From positions 992,001-1,056,000 of the forward strand of contig JAHLKF010000001.1 in assembly GCA_025558075.1 (NCBI GenBank): a DNA stretch of 64,000 nt. The letters run 5' to 3'. Numbering within the stretch: position 1 is the stretch's first letter; each line of letters begins with the position of its first letter. Position numbers and translations under genes: made by a program. Positions 54,072-64,000 of the stretch are shown here, in pieces. Origin of the DNA: Gaertneriomyces semiglobifer. Taxonomy: Eukaryota; Chytridiomycota; Chytridiomycetes; Spizellomycetales; Spizellomycetaceae. The notes under the pieces were generated by a model that saw only the letters and a list, made by a program, of their open reading frames with translations, did not search any database and was not told the DNA's origin.

Positions 54072-57000
54072 CTACAAGTTCCACCCTCCACCTTGTGCGT
54101 CCTCTACGAAGCCTTTGTCAATGCTTTTGATCATTAACTCCCCGCACAGAGGGCATTCTGCAGCAATCAGCTCATCCAGCTCTTCTCGTAACGTTTCTAT
54201 GTCTTCCGAGCTCTGGCTGCTGGCGTTGGCGTTATCCCGCTTCAGTAGAGCTGACGCAAAGTTGGCGTCAACAGCGCTGGATGTCACCAAACGGCGATTA
54301 GGCGACGCTGCTGCAATGCGGCTGGTCAGGGAAGAAATAAGAGCGGACATATGAGGCGTGGTCTCTCGCATCACCTAAATCATCAACATCATTCAGTGAG
54401 AAAGCAATGGAAGAAAAGGGCCATCATACTTACATGGTCTGCAAGACAGCTACCGTGCCAGGCGCAGCCACATCCAAAAATGTAGAACCCTCGTGTTAGA
54501 ACGGGCTGCTGGCACTCTTTACAAAGACTCCCGGCCTCTACTACCGCATAACGATGCCGCAATTCTCGCACGTCGATGCGAATGCTTTCCGCGCTTTGCA
54601 TGGCTTCATCCATTAAGCCTCGTAACTCCTCGACACGTTCGTCATACGAAGCCAGCGCAGACAGAAGTTCATCTTTGAAAGAGTCGATGGTGACAAAGTC
54701 AGGAAATAACGGCAAAATGTCCTCTATTTTCAAGCATTCGCTTTCTCGTAAGAATTGAAGTGCGGTGGGAATGTCGCGCTTCTGATGGATGACATATCGC
54801 GCTATCTGGAGCCAAAGCTTTTTCCGTCCCTCAGGTGGAAGCGACGGGTGGTTGGCGTTTTGCTGTGCCAAAGGTAAATTATGCGTTGCCAGTGATAATT
54901 GGACAGCGGCCTCCGGGAGAGACATGAGGGAGTAGATGTAAATGGTAGAGTGCGAAAGGTTATGGCGCGTGGTGAGGCGCATGGCATGCGGAAGTGAAAA
55001 ATGTGGATGATCTTTCTGTGGCGCAAATTTAGACCTTTTTGATCAATGCAACGGGAACTATGTGATCATACCTGACTCTTCAGAAACTCCAGTAGCGAGT
55101 TCTCATTTCCGCTTTTACAGTTCTTGACGTATTCTCCGATGAGATAGTTGTGAACGGCGCCATCCGTGTTTCCCAGTTTTTCAATAACGTACTTCAAGTA
55201 TCTCACTGCCTGGTTTTCGCCTTCGTTTCCACTTTTACCCAAGCTCATCCCAGCATCGTACTTCAACAATGCAGGGAGTAAGTGCCTCGGATTCAGATTT
55301 GGGTTCCGAATCCAAGCGTTTACTGTTTCAAAAGGAATCTGCTCCATCAAGGCCGGCGAAAATTTGTACCACACATCAACCTTGTTTTGATGAGAAACAA
55401 TCTCCAATGCCTTATGATAATTGTGCTGCTGAAGGTAGTGTGAGATCACCTTCTCATTGTCGCCCACGAGCTCCAAAAAGAATAACAAGTCATCCGTCCG
55501 ACCATGGCTCTCAATAATATTCGCCGTAGTCCGGTGATCGAGCCTTGTTTTATACTTTCTCAAAAATTGACGGAAGTCATCCAAAGCAATGGTATTCTCC
55601 TCTTCCAGACGGCGGAGATCGGACTCTGCTTCGGTAAGATTGGTATTTAGCTCTGGTGCCCGGGACATGTTGGTGAACGTCGCCCGGGCGTTGTGCAGTT
55701 CATCACGTAGTTCGTTGAGACGGTTAACAAATATCTCCACAAGCCATGTCGAAATAAGCGTCACCTGGGTCATACCCTATTCACAGGTTATCATCCGAAT
55801 CGGCAAGTCGGGCATAACATGAGTGGCGCTTACCTGGCCCCGTAAGCTCTCCAACTTCTGCAGGAGATAATGCTTCAAAGCTTCTCTCTCATCGTTTTCA
55901 ATAAATTTCAGCACAACCTCCTCAAAAGATATTGATGACGATCTAGCGTAGTAAGTCGCTGAGAGCATATATCGCTGGTGAGAGAAATGGTAGTCGGCCT
56001 GTGCAATGATGACACGCTCTTTCTGTGCTGGGGTCTACCAGACAAACGCCATATGATAAGCCACGTGTCACGCTTAAGAGCAGCAACAGACAGTACCTTT
56101 GCATAGGAAAGTGCTGCATCAAAGCTCTTCCTAGTCAAGTAAATTCCCCAAATATCTCGATCTTCGTCAGTGATAATGAGTTCGTATAGCGCCAAGTTCG
56201 TATAGATCCAGTACGTGCTCTTGATAGAATCCACCGACATTCCGAGCACAAACTCTCCAAATTCCTGTATCGCTACTTAGTGAATGAATGAGGGTTACAT
56301 GCAACTGGTACGCTACCAGTGGAATGGTCTCCGTGTAATCAACCTCGCCATTCAAAGCGTTGACCGCTTTCACAGTCGTATCGTACAGAAGGACGTAATG
56401 AAACTCCGTGATACTGATGGCCAAGGGACTTGCAGTGGCTATGGAAGTCTGGGGCGAATCTGTTGAAGTACCGTCATGGCCTTCGGACGCGCGCGGGTAC
56501 GGAAGTAGCTGTGCATTGTTAATCACGCTGTCTCCAATCGCTTGATTTCCAAATACGAGATCGCCACAATAGAGGCCCGGGTCTAAAGGAGAATTCAGTT
56601 GAGAAAATTTGGCAGTGAAAACAAGTACACGTTTAAACCACCTGCCAACCAGCCAAAGCTTTTAGGCATGCTTGGATACCCTGTTTCTTTAATGAACGGT
56701 GACCAAAATTGTAAATCACTGTCTTGACGGTCGCCAGGCATCTCCTGTACACCTGGTAGTAGGTAGGTTACGTCAGGTATGGATTTGCGGAGGAAGGCAC
56801 CACCGCAACATACTAGCGGGATGGTCTTCGTACGCCCTAAACAGTTCAGCAAACATTCCACGATCCACATCTCCATCTGCCACGTTTCCAATGAACTGGT
56901 ACAAATTGTGTGTGGTGGCTGCGAATACCACATATTTGTTCGAGACCGCAGGAAATTGTTCATAGCGGATGCTGCTGACGGGTGCCGCCTCTGACATTTG

Positions 57001-57831
57001 GTACACATGACGAAAATAACGCTCCTCCTTCTTGAAAAACTCATCGGTGGCACGCAGTTCAGCTTCGTAAATACTGCCTTGTCGAGAACCGAGTAGCATG
57101 ACTCCTGTAGACTCTTCGTCGGTCTGGCGCGGTTTACCCCAGGCTACTGATTCTATTTGAATTCCCTACGTAAAGTTGATAATAATCCTCCGGTGACGTG
57201 CTATGGGCGCCTTACCCTGTACTTGCTGAGGAGGCGTGGCTTCTTCCATTTCTCATGTAGGTAGTAGTTGTCACCCGCGTCTGTAGTGAACAAAAGATGT
57301 TTTGCGGTGGGATCTAAGAAAATTTTGCGAATCTTGTCCCCCTTCTGCTTGAGCCCTGGATCCAGTTCTGGTGGGAGATACAGCGAGTGAGTGTTAACCC
57401 GGCAATGAAGGATCTGGCAAACATATTCCCACCGTCGATATTATCAGACGACCCCAAATCAATTCTGTAGATCCTTTGGCCATGGCCCGGGTTCTTGCCA
57501 CTTCCAGGCACAGCATTATCCACAGCGAATACCAGGAAGTTATTAGAGACCGCCAGCGAAAGGATATTGACCACCGGAAAGTTCAACGGGAACTGCACGC
57601 GATCGAGAGAAAACATAGGCAGCACTTGCAGCTGCGACTCCCTAACTGCACTGACATATCCTTTCTCTAACTTCAAAGATATCCCGTGAGTGTGCATCAT
57701 TCAACGGGATCACAAACGCCATCATAACGCCCTACCACAACGGGAAGAACGACATCTTGCGCCTTACGGGAGCTTGTGAGTGCTCCGATGTCATCCACAC
57801 GCTCATTCTCGAACTGATCAAATAAAGACAT
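54072..57831 (-). CDS. VPS18: Vacuolar protein sorting 18 (Pep3), HOPS/CORVET core
   Basis: Core subunit of the HOPS and CORVET tethers for vacuole/endosome fusion. Exons: complement(54072..54374, 54434..55015, 55072..55776, 55834..56034, 56097..56264, 56317..56582, 56639..56752, 56814..57165, 57216..57367, 57433..57666, 57768..57831); 1046 aa. The N-terminal propeller contains KIRKIFLDPTAKHLLFTT, YLHEKWKKPRLLSKYRG, VAWGKPRQTDEESTGVMLLG and the Pep3 block PGLYCGDLVFGNQ. The middle is clathrin-heavy-chain-like helices (IWGIYLTRKSFDAALSYAK, YLLQKLESLRG, LLFFLELVGDNEKVISHY), then ECLKIEDILPLFPDFVTID and the C-terminal RING with CKECQQPVLTRGFYIFGCG, CAWHGSCLADHV and ECPLCGELMIKSID. Every junction keeps phase. 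Confidence 0.95.
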
Positions 57832-58021
57832 GTCCACCCTTCATTGCGGTCGCCGTTGGACTTCTCTCCAAGTTATTATCGACGGTAAACGCGAGAGCCA
57901 ATACCACTGCGGTATCAATAAGTAGCTTTATCGATTCCCGATTTGGCGAGTCAACTTCGCCAAACAGACGTTCCTTGACGTTTTCTCAAAAGCAGCAAAC
58001 AGCGAACTCTTACCGTTAGAA
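57832..58021. promoter_or_regulatory. Bidirectional promoter region VPS18 / NXT
   Basis: 190 bp between divergent start codons. No recognisable element. Confidence 0.45.
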
Positions 58022-58600
58022 ATGGCAACAAACCCGGCAGAGGTACTTCTGCGAACTTGGATCCGCTTTGCGGCTGGAGACTTTCTAACGGCAATGTCCA
58101 CTTTTCATGTAGCTGATACACATTACGACACGTGCTGCAGACAACTTCATTGCAACGTACTACAAGCTCTATGACCGCCAGCGACACCTCCTATCACAAA
58201 TGTATAAAGATACATCGGCAGTGTTATGGAATGGAATCGCCATGACGGGTCTTGAGAAGTTACAAGAATTCTTCTTGAAGCTACCAGCTACAGGTGAGCG
58301 TTGTTCTCGATCTGCGCGAAAACGGTTTGTCATTGAACGCTTCCGCAGATCATCAAATTCATTCGTATGATGGTCAGCCTGTGAGAGAGCGTGGGCAGAT
58401 ACTAGTGACAGTGACTGGGACAGTGAAGTTTGGGGATGATAAGCAAGCCAAGAGCTTTTCGCAGAACTTCATCTTATCACCGGATTCAGGCAATTCACAA
58501 CCAGGCACATGTAAGTTATTTCGTTGCTTATACTCCCGACGGCTTATTCTGACAGGAGATTGCAGACTTTGTCAGTTCTGATCACTTTCGCTTTGTGTGA
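58022..58600 (+). CDS. NXT: NTF2-related mRNA export factor NXT1/2 (p15)
   Basis: NTF2-fold partner of NXF1/Mex67 in nuclear mRNA export. Exons: 58022..58042, 58113..58293, 58349..58510, 58566..58600; 132 aa, the normal size. Exon 1 codes only MATNPAE. Then RAADNFIATYYKLYDRQRHL, LWNGIAMTGLEKLQEFFLKL, SYDGQPV, VTVTGTVKFGDDK, SFSQNFILSPDSG and the terminal YFVSSDHFRFV. The RHLLSQMY and LWNG pattern distinguishes p15/NXT from NTF2 itself. It is the animal-type p15 and not yeast Mtr2, consistent with an early-diverging fungus. The stop lies 80 bp from the convergent methyltransferase stop. Confidence 0.92.
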
Positions 58601-58680
58601 CTACATATACATAATATCAGCGTCTTAACCCTAACCCATGCCACGTCCACAGTCACGCATTCACTATCTACAAGAAAAGG

Positions 58681-60250
58681 TTAACGGGCAAGTCCTTCAA
58701 TGAATTGGGAGCGGTCGAAGGAGTTCAGGTTCTTGTGGCAGACGAGCTGGTAGACAGTCGCACTACCTTGGCGGGCCACAATGGTAGAGTACGCCAGGAA
58801 GTACTGATACAGAGAGTCAGCTGCTGATGATTGAGCATCTGCAGAACATTTCGACACTCACCTCCCAGATCCTGTACCAACGAGTGCCGTACTTGGCAAT
58901 GATCTTATCCTTGTTCTTCAACCAGTTGGAGTACCAGCGGTAAATGGTAGCAGAATAGTGAACACCAAGGGTTTCGCTATGGGCGACCTCAAAGCCGGCG
59001 CGTTCAAGTTGTTCAATGTACCAGTTCAGCGGCGTTGAGGCATCGGCGCCAGGGAAGACGTACTTAGCCATGAAAAGCTGGCGTCCGGCGAAAGACGTTA
59101 GCCAGGGAACATGCGCACAACCAGTAATACAGCTTTGCTACTCACACCCCACATGAGATCTTCATATTGCCAGGCCCGACGGAGACCAGCGATCTGCATG
59201 AAGAAGATGCCATCATCCTCAAGCATTTCACGGACTTGCGTCAGGAATGTCTGGAAACGTAAAACTCCAACGTGTTCGGCCATCTCAAGGCAGGTGATAC
59301 GGTCATACTTCTGTGCAGGAATGTCACGGTAATCCTCGCAGAGAATGTTGACGTTTCCAGCTACTCCGGCTTCTTCAGCCTTGCGAGTACCCCAAGCGGC
59401 TTGGTTCTTGCCGAGAGTGACACCAGTTACCTTGGCACCTTGTTTGGCAGCATGCACAGAAAGAGTTCCCCATCCACAGCCGATGTCGAGCATACGATGG
59501 CCGGGCTTCAACTGGACCTTCTTGCAGACGAGGTCCAATTTGTTCTGTTGAAGCTCTTCCAAGGTCTCCCGTTTGCTTGATGTGGACATGATACCTGAAG
59601 TGTAGATCATCATGGGACCCACTGCCGATAGACGTATTTAGCAACTACAATGGAAAGAACTCCACACCCAAGCATAATCACTTACGGAAAGCTTCGTAAA
59701 AGTCATCACCACGATCGTAATGATCCCGAACCTGGTCTTCGTCTTGCTTCTTGGAATGCCAAAGCGTCTCAGGGATCCATTGAGTCAAGAAGAATTTGAC
59801 CTGGCCCATGGTCCAAGTGAAAGATGCCCAATCATGGCGAACCTCGAGGAGCTCAAGCATGTCTTCCTTGATGTCGATGTGACCGTCGAAGTAGTTTTCA
59901 AAGAAGGTTTCGATAGGAATCTTACTCCTGCCTTTGTATCCGGCAAGCTCCGACTTCTTGATGGTCATGTACTCCTCGAGGTTCTTGCCTGGCAAACCCT
60001 TTTGGGGGCGAACCGCAGGGGCCACCTTGGCGTAGAGCACATTGTAACCGGCAAAGACCGGTAAACCAAGAATAGGGAGGAGAACGAGATACCAGACAAG
60101 TGGGGCACCGATCATAAAGTTGACCAACAGCGGCACACCGAGCACAGCGCCAATCAGCTGCGCATTGGAGAAGAAGGCGTTGCCAGGACCCTCAACAAAG
60201 TACCTTGTAGGGGCCACCTGGTGAACGTCATGGTTGATTTGAACCGTCAT
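58681..60250 (-). CDS. Sphingolipid C9-methyltransferase
   Basis: Transfers a methyl group from SAM to C9 of the sphingoid base of fungal glucosylceramide. Exons: complement(58681..58803, 58862..59077, 59146..59621, 59686..60250); 459 aa. Two N-terminal membrane helices (about 27-75: LIGAVLGVPLLVNFMIGA, LVWYLVLLPILGLPVFAG); KIPIETFFENYFDGHIDI; YDRGDDFYEAF; the cyclopropane-fatty-acid-synthase-like SAM site LDIGCGWGTLSVHAAKQGAK; CLEMAEHVGVLRFQTFL; GLFMAKYVFPGADAS; VHYSATIYRWYSNWL; and the fungal C-terminus RQGSATVYQLVCHKNLNSF. The ATG is directly preceded by TCTCTGGCAG, so the 5' leader probably contains an intron ending at the start codon. C9-methylation is a fungal trait. Confidence 0.93.
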
Positions 60251-60915
60251 CTGCCAGAGACGCACAAATAAAGTTAGTACAGCATCGTTGATGTTCGAGA
60301 TCCCATGAGACCCTGGGGCGGAAGAATGACGAAGACATGATCACGGTCCTTCTGGTCGATCCTCAGCATAACCAATTCAGGTTGACTACGGAACAACTCA
60401 GAAAGCACTCGTCTATTGTCAGGACAAATCCTCCATCATGGTCGCATCGTTGGGCTCATGGACGGATGGTGGCGTTGTTGATCCCTCGGGCCTGTACACA
60501 TCCAGATCTAGCACCAAGAAACCTACCTTTTTGTGGACACGCAGGCCTGAGGCGTACGGCGGCCTGCTACAAATAGGGACGTTCTGGTCTCCGTAGGAGT
60601 CTCTTTCCCGTTACTCCTTCACGGATGTGTTCCTCCGTCAAGATCTGGTTGCCCTGAGCTTGCGTATGAAGCGGGCTGCTGTTGTTATTATACGGCCATT
60701 GGGATGTCCGTCCTGCCGTATTGACACCCTACACCCAGCGCGTCATTAAGCTTTCGTGCTTGCGTAAGCCGCTCCGCTAAATTGTGAACTTTAACGCGTT
60801 GCTGTAAACAAACGCCTGCTGTTCTTCCTGCTTGCTTCAGATGGGCTGCCTTATTTGAATGTTAGATTGCAGAGTTTTAGCGGCTCGCTGAGAATACAGG
60901 TCACTAATAGCCACA
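60251..60915. other. Divergent intergenic region C9-methyltransferase / vinculin
   Basis: 665 bp of upstream sequence for two divergent genes. No coding sequence or named motif recognised; may contain the untranslated first exon of the methyltransferase. Confidence 0.45.
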
Positions 60916-63597
60916 ATGCATACCAAGACATCCAAAGCGGTGCTCTCGCCTCTGGCCGATGCGGTCTCTACCTTGATCGTCATTGTTTCAGAGGCAGAGA
61001 CGGAGGGTTCACCGATGCCTGACCTAAGCGCCTTGGGAGCCAACGTCGAAGCACAGATTGCGAATCTAGTCAAAGTTGGGCAGAGTATTCAGAGCATGCC
61101 GAGCTCCGACGAGCAATTAAAACGGGAAATGCCGGTTGCTTGTGACGATGGCAAGTACATAGCTAAGCTAGCATTGCACAGCAAGGCAGCTAATCCATTT
61201 GCTCTTCTTGTTCGCGCAGTGACGACATCTGCCCAGCGGTTGGTCACGGCCACCAAGGACCTAGTTGATGATCCGTACTCTCCAGCCGGCCGGAGCGGAC
61301 TTCTGGACGCCGTCAAAGGCATACTCGGCGGAACAACACAAGTGCTTAACTGTGTAGACGATGCAGAAGTGCGCAAGATCTTGTTTCGCTGTCAGGCCCT
61401 CCGAGAACACTTGAACGTGATAGAGGCTGGAGTGGATCCACAAGATAGGACTGCTGTCACCTCGTACATAAACCGCCTGCAGCAAACATCACAGAACATC
61501 GTTGCCTTGGCGCAAGCGACCAATAAGCGCGTAACGGAGCTACTATACCCAGTGTTGCAACTGCGACTGAAGAAGGCTGTCAATGTCATCGTAAAAGAAA
61601 GTCCACTGCTGCTTGGTGCATGCAAGCTGCTGCTTATGAATGCCAAAGACGCAGAAGGCGTGAAGAGAAACTGCGCTCGCTTCTACGAAGCAATCGAAGA
61701 AATTGAGACAGTGCTGAAGTACACCACCGAAGAGGAAGGCCTTGCGTTGGAGAGCCTGAGCGTTGTCGGCAATCAGAAGAGGGCGCTAGTCCAGGAACAT
61801 ATTCCCGCAATAGTCCGCGCACTGAGTTCGGGGCAACCTCATGAAGTTAAAGTTGCCATCGCCGAGCATGCAAAGGCTCAAAAGGCTGTAATCATGAATA
61901 CGGAGGATATGCTTCAAGGTCAACGTGACCCGGTGCTCAAACAGCAAATCCAGGAGTTGCTCTCCGAAGTTGCTCAGGCGCAAACATTTGTTGATGAAGT
62001 CGTAAGAGAATATGAGCGCGATCCGACGGACCCCGAGAAGCAACGGGCCATCCGCCATGCTGTGGACCATTTACTTGGTCGGACCGATGCGCTCCAATGT
62101 GCTCTGAATCGAGCTCTTGTTGGTCAAGCGGTCAGCGCCATTGCAAATCTTGCTGACCGGAACCAACCCGGAACGGCTATCAATCGTCTGGATCATGCAG
62201 CTAGAAACGGCGATAGCGCTGCTCTGAAACCAGCCTTGGAAGATTTCAGAGCTCAAGCGGAAGAGCTTGAAGAAATTGCCAACGCTGCCATCGATCTTGT
62301 GGCGGTTGCGAACCCGCAACTGGCTCAGGAGTTGCTCATTATGCGCAACAGAGTGCGCGGTCTCGCGGAAGCTTATGAACATGCAGCGGTAACCCTCGCG
62401 AACAATCCGAACGATGCTGCCGTTCAGGAACATTATAAGCAGATCGCCAGTGTATGGGAAGAATGCATTGACGAGTTGCAAAAGAATTTGACAGGACAAG
62501 AAGGAGTTTTCAAAGCACACGAGCTTGTTACAGGTACAAAGCAAACACTTGGTCACCATGCCGCTGCCTTGCAGAAAGCCGTCCAGAATCGAGATGCTGA
62601 TGGCGCACGTCAAGAGACAGCTCTTGTTTATGCGGCTGCGAAACAGCTTCTGTCCATTGCCAAGGCAGAAGCAGCAAATACTGATGACGCAATTTACCGG
62701 CAGGAATTAGAAGTGGAGATTCGGCAGGTGGAACAATTCCTGCCCAACCTGACATCCGCGGCCCAACAAATATTCGAGGGCGACGAAGATATTGCTTTCG
62801 ATGCTGCGGCCGCTTTCGGAGCCGTGGTGGGTAATCTTGCATCTCAGCTCGGCGGGTTGACGTCGGCCATTCGGAAGTTCAAAGGTGGAGCGCCCGAAAC
62901 GCTCACTCTCCCCGTGGCGCCTCCTCCTGAACCAACCCCGAAGTCGCCTGAAATCACAGAGCCTATTACTCCCTTGAATCAACAGATCGACGCTATTGCC
63001 GAGCAATTAGGGGATATTGTAGTTGTAGAAGAGGAGAAGCCCATGCTTTTGACGGAAGACGAAGCTCGAACCTCGCCTCTGAAAGCGGCTGGCCAAGAGC
63101 TTAAAGTCGAGGCATCCAACTGGACGGCACGAGAAAACTCGATCGTTCATGCCGCGAACACTATGTCGCAGGCCTTGCTGGATCTAGCCTCTTATCACCA
63201 GACTCTACGCCTGAACAGAGATCCCGCGGCGAAGAAACAATTCATCGCAGCAGCTCAGGAGATCATGGGTGAATCCACCAATGTAGCAAAGGCATCTCGC
63301 CCCTTGGTTGATTTATGCACAGATCGTCGTCTTAAGGCACAGCTTTTGGGAACACTAGACCGTATCCAAACGCTTGGACAACAATTCAAGATTGTTGCCG
63401 CAGTGAAAGCATCTGCACCCACTGATACCGATAAGGACGCTCAGTTGGTTGCATGTGCGAACAATCTGATGAGCGGTGTCAAAGGCTGCTTGCGGGACTG
63501 CGAAAGCGCAAGTCTGCGGATATCGGAAGACAAATTGAAAGATATCGGGGTCAAATTCCGTCGGCAAGTGTACCGGGCCAAACAGTTTGGAGCGTAA
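60916..63597 (+). CDS. Vinculin orthologue
   Basis: Alpha-helical actin-binding adaptor of the vinculin/alpha-catenin family. Single exon, 893 aa. The head starts MHTKTSKAVLSPLADAVSTL and follows animal vinculin D1 through MPDLSALGANVEAQIANLVKVG, LKREMPVAC, DDPYSPAGRSGLLDAVKGIL and DDAEVRKILFRCQALREHL. Repeated helical bundles follow (about 160-655); the Pro-rich hinge is present (about 657-690, PVAPPPEPTPKSPE). The tail bundle (about 730-893) has ASRPLVDLCTDRRLKAQLL, RIQTLGQQFKIVAAVKA and ISEDKLKDIGVKFRRQVY, like the vinculin tail but ending without the WVRKTPWYQ-type end. Vinculin is generally associated with animals and amoebae; here it sits in a genome with fungal markers. The lack of introns contrasts with most neighbours. 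Confidence 0.93.
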   Translation: MHTKTSKAVLSPLADAVSTLIVIVSEAETEGSPMPDLSALGANVEAQIANLVKVGQSIQSMPSSDEQLKREMPVACDDGKYIAKLALHSKAANPFALLVRAVTTSAQRLVTATKDLVDDPYSPAGRSGLLDAVKGILGGTTQVLNCVDDAEVRKILFRCQALREHLNVIEAGVDPQDRTAVTSYINRLQQTSQNIVALAQATNKRVTELLYPVLQLRLKKAVNVIVKESPLLLGACKLLLMNAKDAEGVKRNCARFYEAIEEIETVLKYTTEEEGLALESLSVVGNQKRALVQEHIPAIVRALSSGQPHEVKVAIAEHAKAQKAVIMNTEDMLQGQRDPVLKQQIQELLSEVAQAQTFVDEVVREYERDPTDPEKQRAIRHAVDHLLGRTDALQCALNRALVGQAVSAIANLADRNQPGTAINRLDHAARNGDSAALKPALEDFRAQAEELEEIANAAIDLVAVANPQLAQELLIMRNRVRGLAEAYEHAAVTLANNPNDAAVQEHYKQIASVWEECIDELQKNLTGQEGVFKAHELVTGTKQTLGHHAAALQKAVQNRDADGARQETALVYAAAKQLLSIAKAEAANTDDAIYRQELEVEIRQVEQFLPNLTSAAQQIFEGDEDIAFDAAAAFGAVVGNLASQLGGLTSAIRKFKGGAPETLTLPVAPPPEPTPKSPEITEPITPLNQQIDAIAEQLGDIVVVEEEKPMLLTEDEARTSPLKAAGQELKVEASNWTARENSIVHAANTMSQALLDLASYHQTLRLNRDPAAKKQFIAAAQEIMGESTNVAKASRPLVDLCTDRRLKAQLLGTLDRIQTLGQQFKIVAAVKASAPTDTDKDAQLVACANNLMSGVKGCLRDCESASLRISEDKLKDIGVKFRRQVYRAKQFGA

Positions 63598-64000
63598 GCT
63601 TTGCTTTGTGGAAGCGCCCCTGGTCATGGTTCCAGTGACTGCACTTGAACAGTGGCAGAAACTGTTTGTCCGGCGTCAAACGCCTACCAAATCTCAATCG
63701 TTTGGGTCAAAGGCTTTAGAGATAGTCACTGTAATAGTACCGGATGACGGCCTACTGCCGAACTGGCGTGGCATTGCAGTACGTAATATATATCACGATG
63801 AAGCGTCATGTTCTGTGCTGTAGAATTCACACTGACGGTGGCACGGTTTGAGAGAAGAGCTTTCGCATGTTGTCACAAACAGGAATCGCGAAAATCGTCG
63901 ATGGGATCAACATTCGCAAGTAACGCTTAGTTACATATAATGTGAACGGCTGGAAAGTTGTCACACTCATCAGTTCCAGTGGCGGAAAAATCTAAAAACT
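63598..64000. other. Downstream flank of vinculin
   Basis: 403 bp to the window end. A plus-strand frame at 63587-63823 overlaps the vinculin stop in another frame and has no support. Nothing else seen. Confidence 0.45.

Noticed and set aside
62525..62842. Frames on either strand inside vinculin
   Set aside because: Shadows of a continuous 893-codon gene.
1..64000. tRNA, rRNA, CRISPR array, complete transposon
   Set aside because: No B-box-like TTCGA arm in a cloverleaf context, no spaced repeat array, no transposase or reverse transcriptase motif found by eye.

Overview
The window is nuclear DNA of a compact, intron-rich eukaryotic genome, most likely a zoosporic (chytrid-grade) fungus. 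About 30 protein genes fill 64 kb on both strands. Most introns are 50-80 nt with GT-AG ends. A radial-spoke protein (RSPH10B, 37.5-40.4 kb) implies a motile flagellum. A sphingolipid C9-methyltransferase (58.7-60.25 kb) and a Ras-GAP of the fungal Gap1/GapA type point to Fungi. A vinculin orthologue and an attractin-like CUB/Kelch/PSI membrane protein are animal-like features kept in early-diverging opisthokonts. I saw no tRNA, rRNA, CRISPR array or complete transposon. Exon joins were read by hand from splice signals, reading frame and known family sequence, and there are no transcript data behind them.

Layout, left to right: POLD4 (-) and UVRAG/VPS38 (+) from a shared 173-bp promoter; a class-3 DAG lipase-like gene (-); methylthioribose-1-phosphate isomerase MRI1 (+) preceded by three CACGTG boxes; the UBP14/USP5 deubiquitinase (-); TFIIA large subunit (-); a protein tyrosine phosphatase (+); an IQGAP-type RasGAP (-); a gene-poor 1.9-kb stretch with a 72-bp direct repeat; a bacterial-type YeeE/YedE sulfur transporter (+); a MICAL-type flavin monooxygenase (-) head to head with an Asx-homology (DEUBAD) protein (+); CDT1 (+); ribosomal protein eS8 (-).

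Next comes a run of minus-strand genes: the attractin-like receptor, NTAQ1 (N-terminal glutamine amidase), a small unknown gene and a class I haem peroxidase. They are followed by RSPH10B (+), an MFS transporter (-) with a SET/MYND protein (+) 91 bp away, an ADCK1-type UbiB kinase (-), MED10 (+), a mitochondrial carrier (+), an LRR protein (-), an MpaB-type oxygenase (+), VPS18 (-), the mRNA export factor NXT1/2 (+), the C9-methyltransferase (-) and vinculin (+).

These are mostly independent housekeeping genes, but some themes recur. UVRAG and VPS18 both act on endosomes and vacuoles. POLD4 and CDT1 are both classic CRL4-Cdt2/PCNA clients in animals and both carry PIP-like motifs here. MRI1 and the YeeE transporter both concern sulfur. 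Vinculin, the MICAL enzyme and the IQGAP-type GAP all touch actin. Splicing is varied: GC-AG introns are strongly indicated in TFIIA and MICAL and likely in UVRAG. Some introns are in frame and stop-free, and one intron fits a U12-type AT-AG signal.
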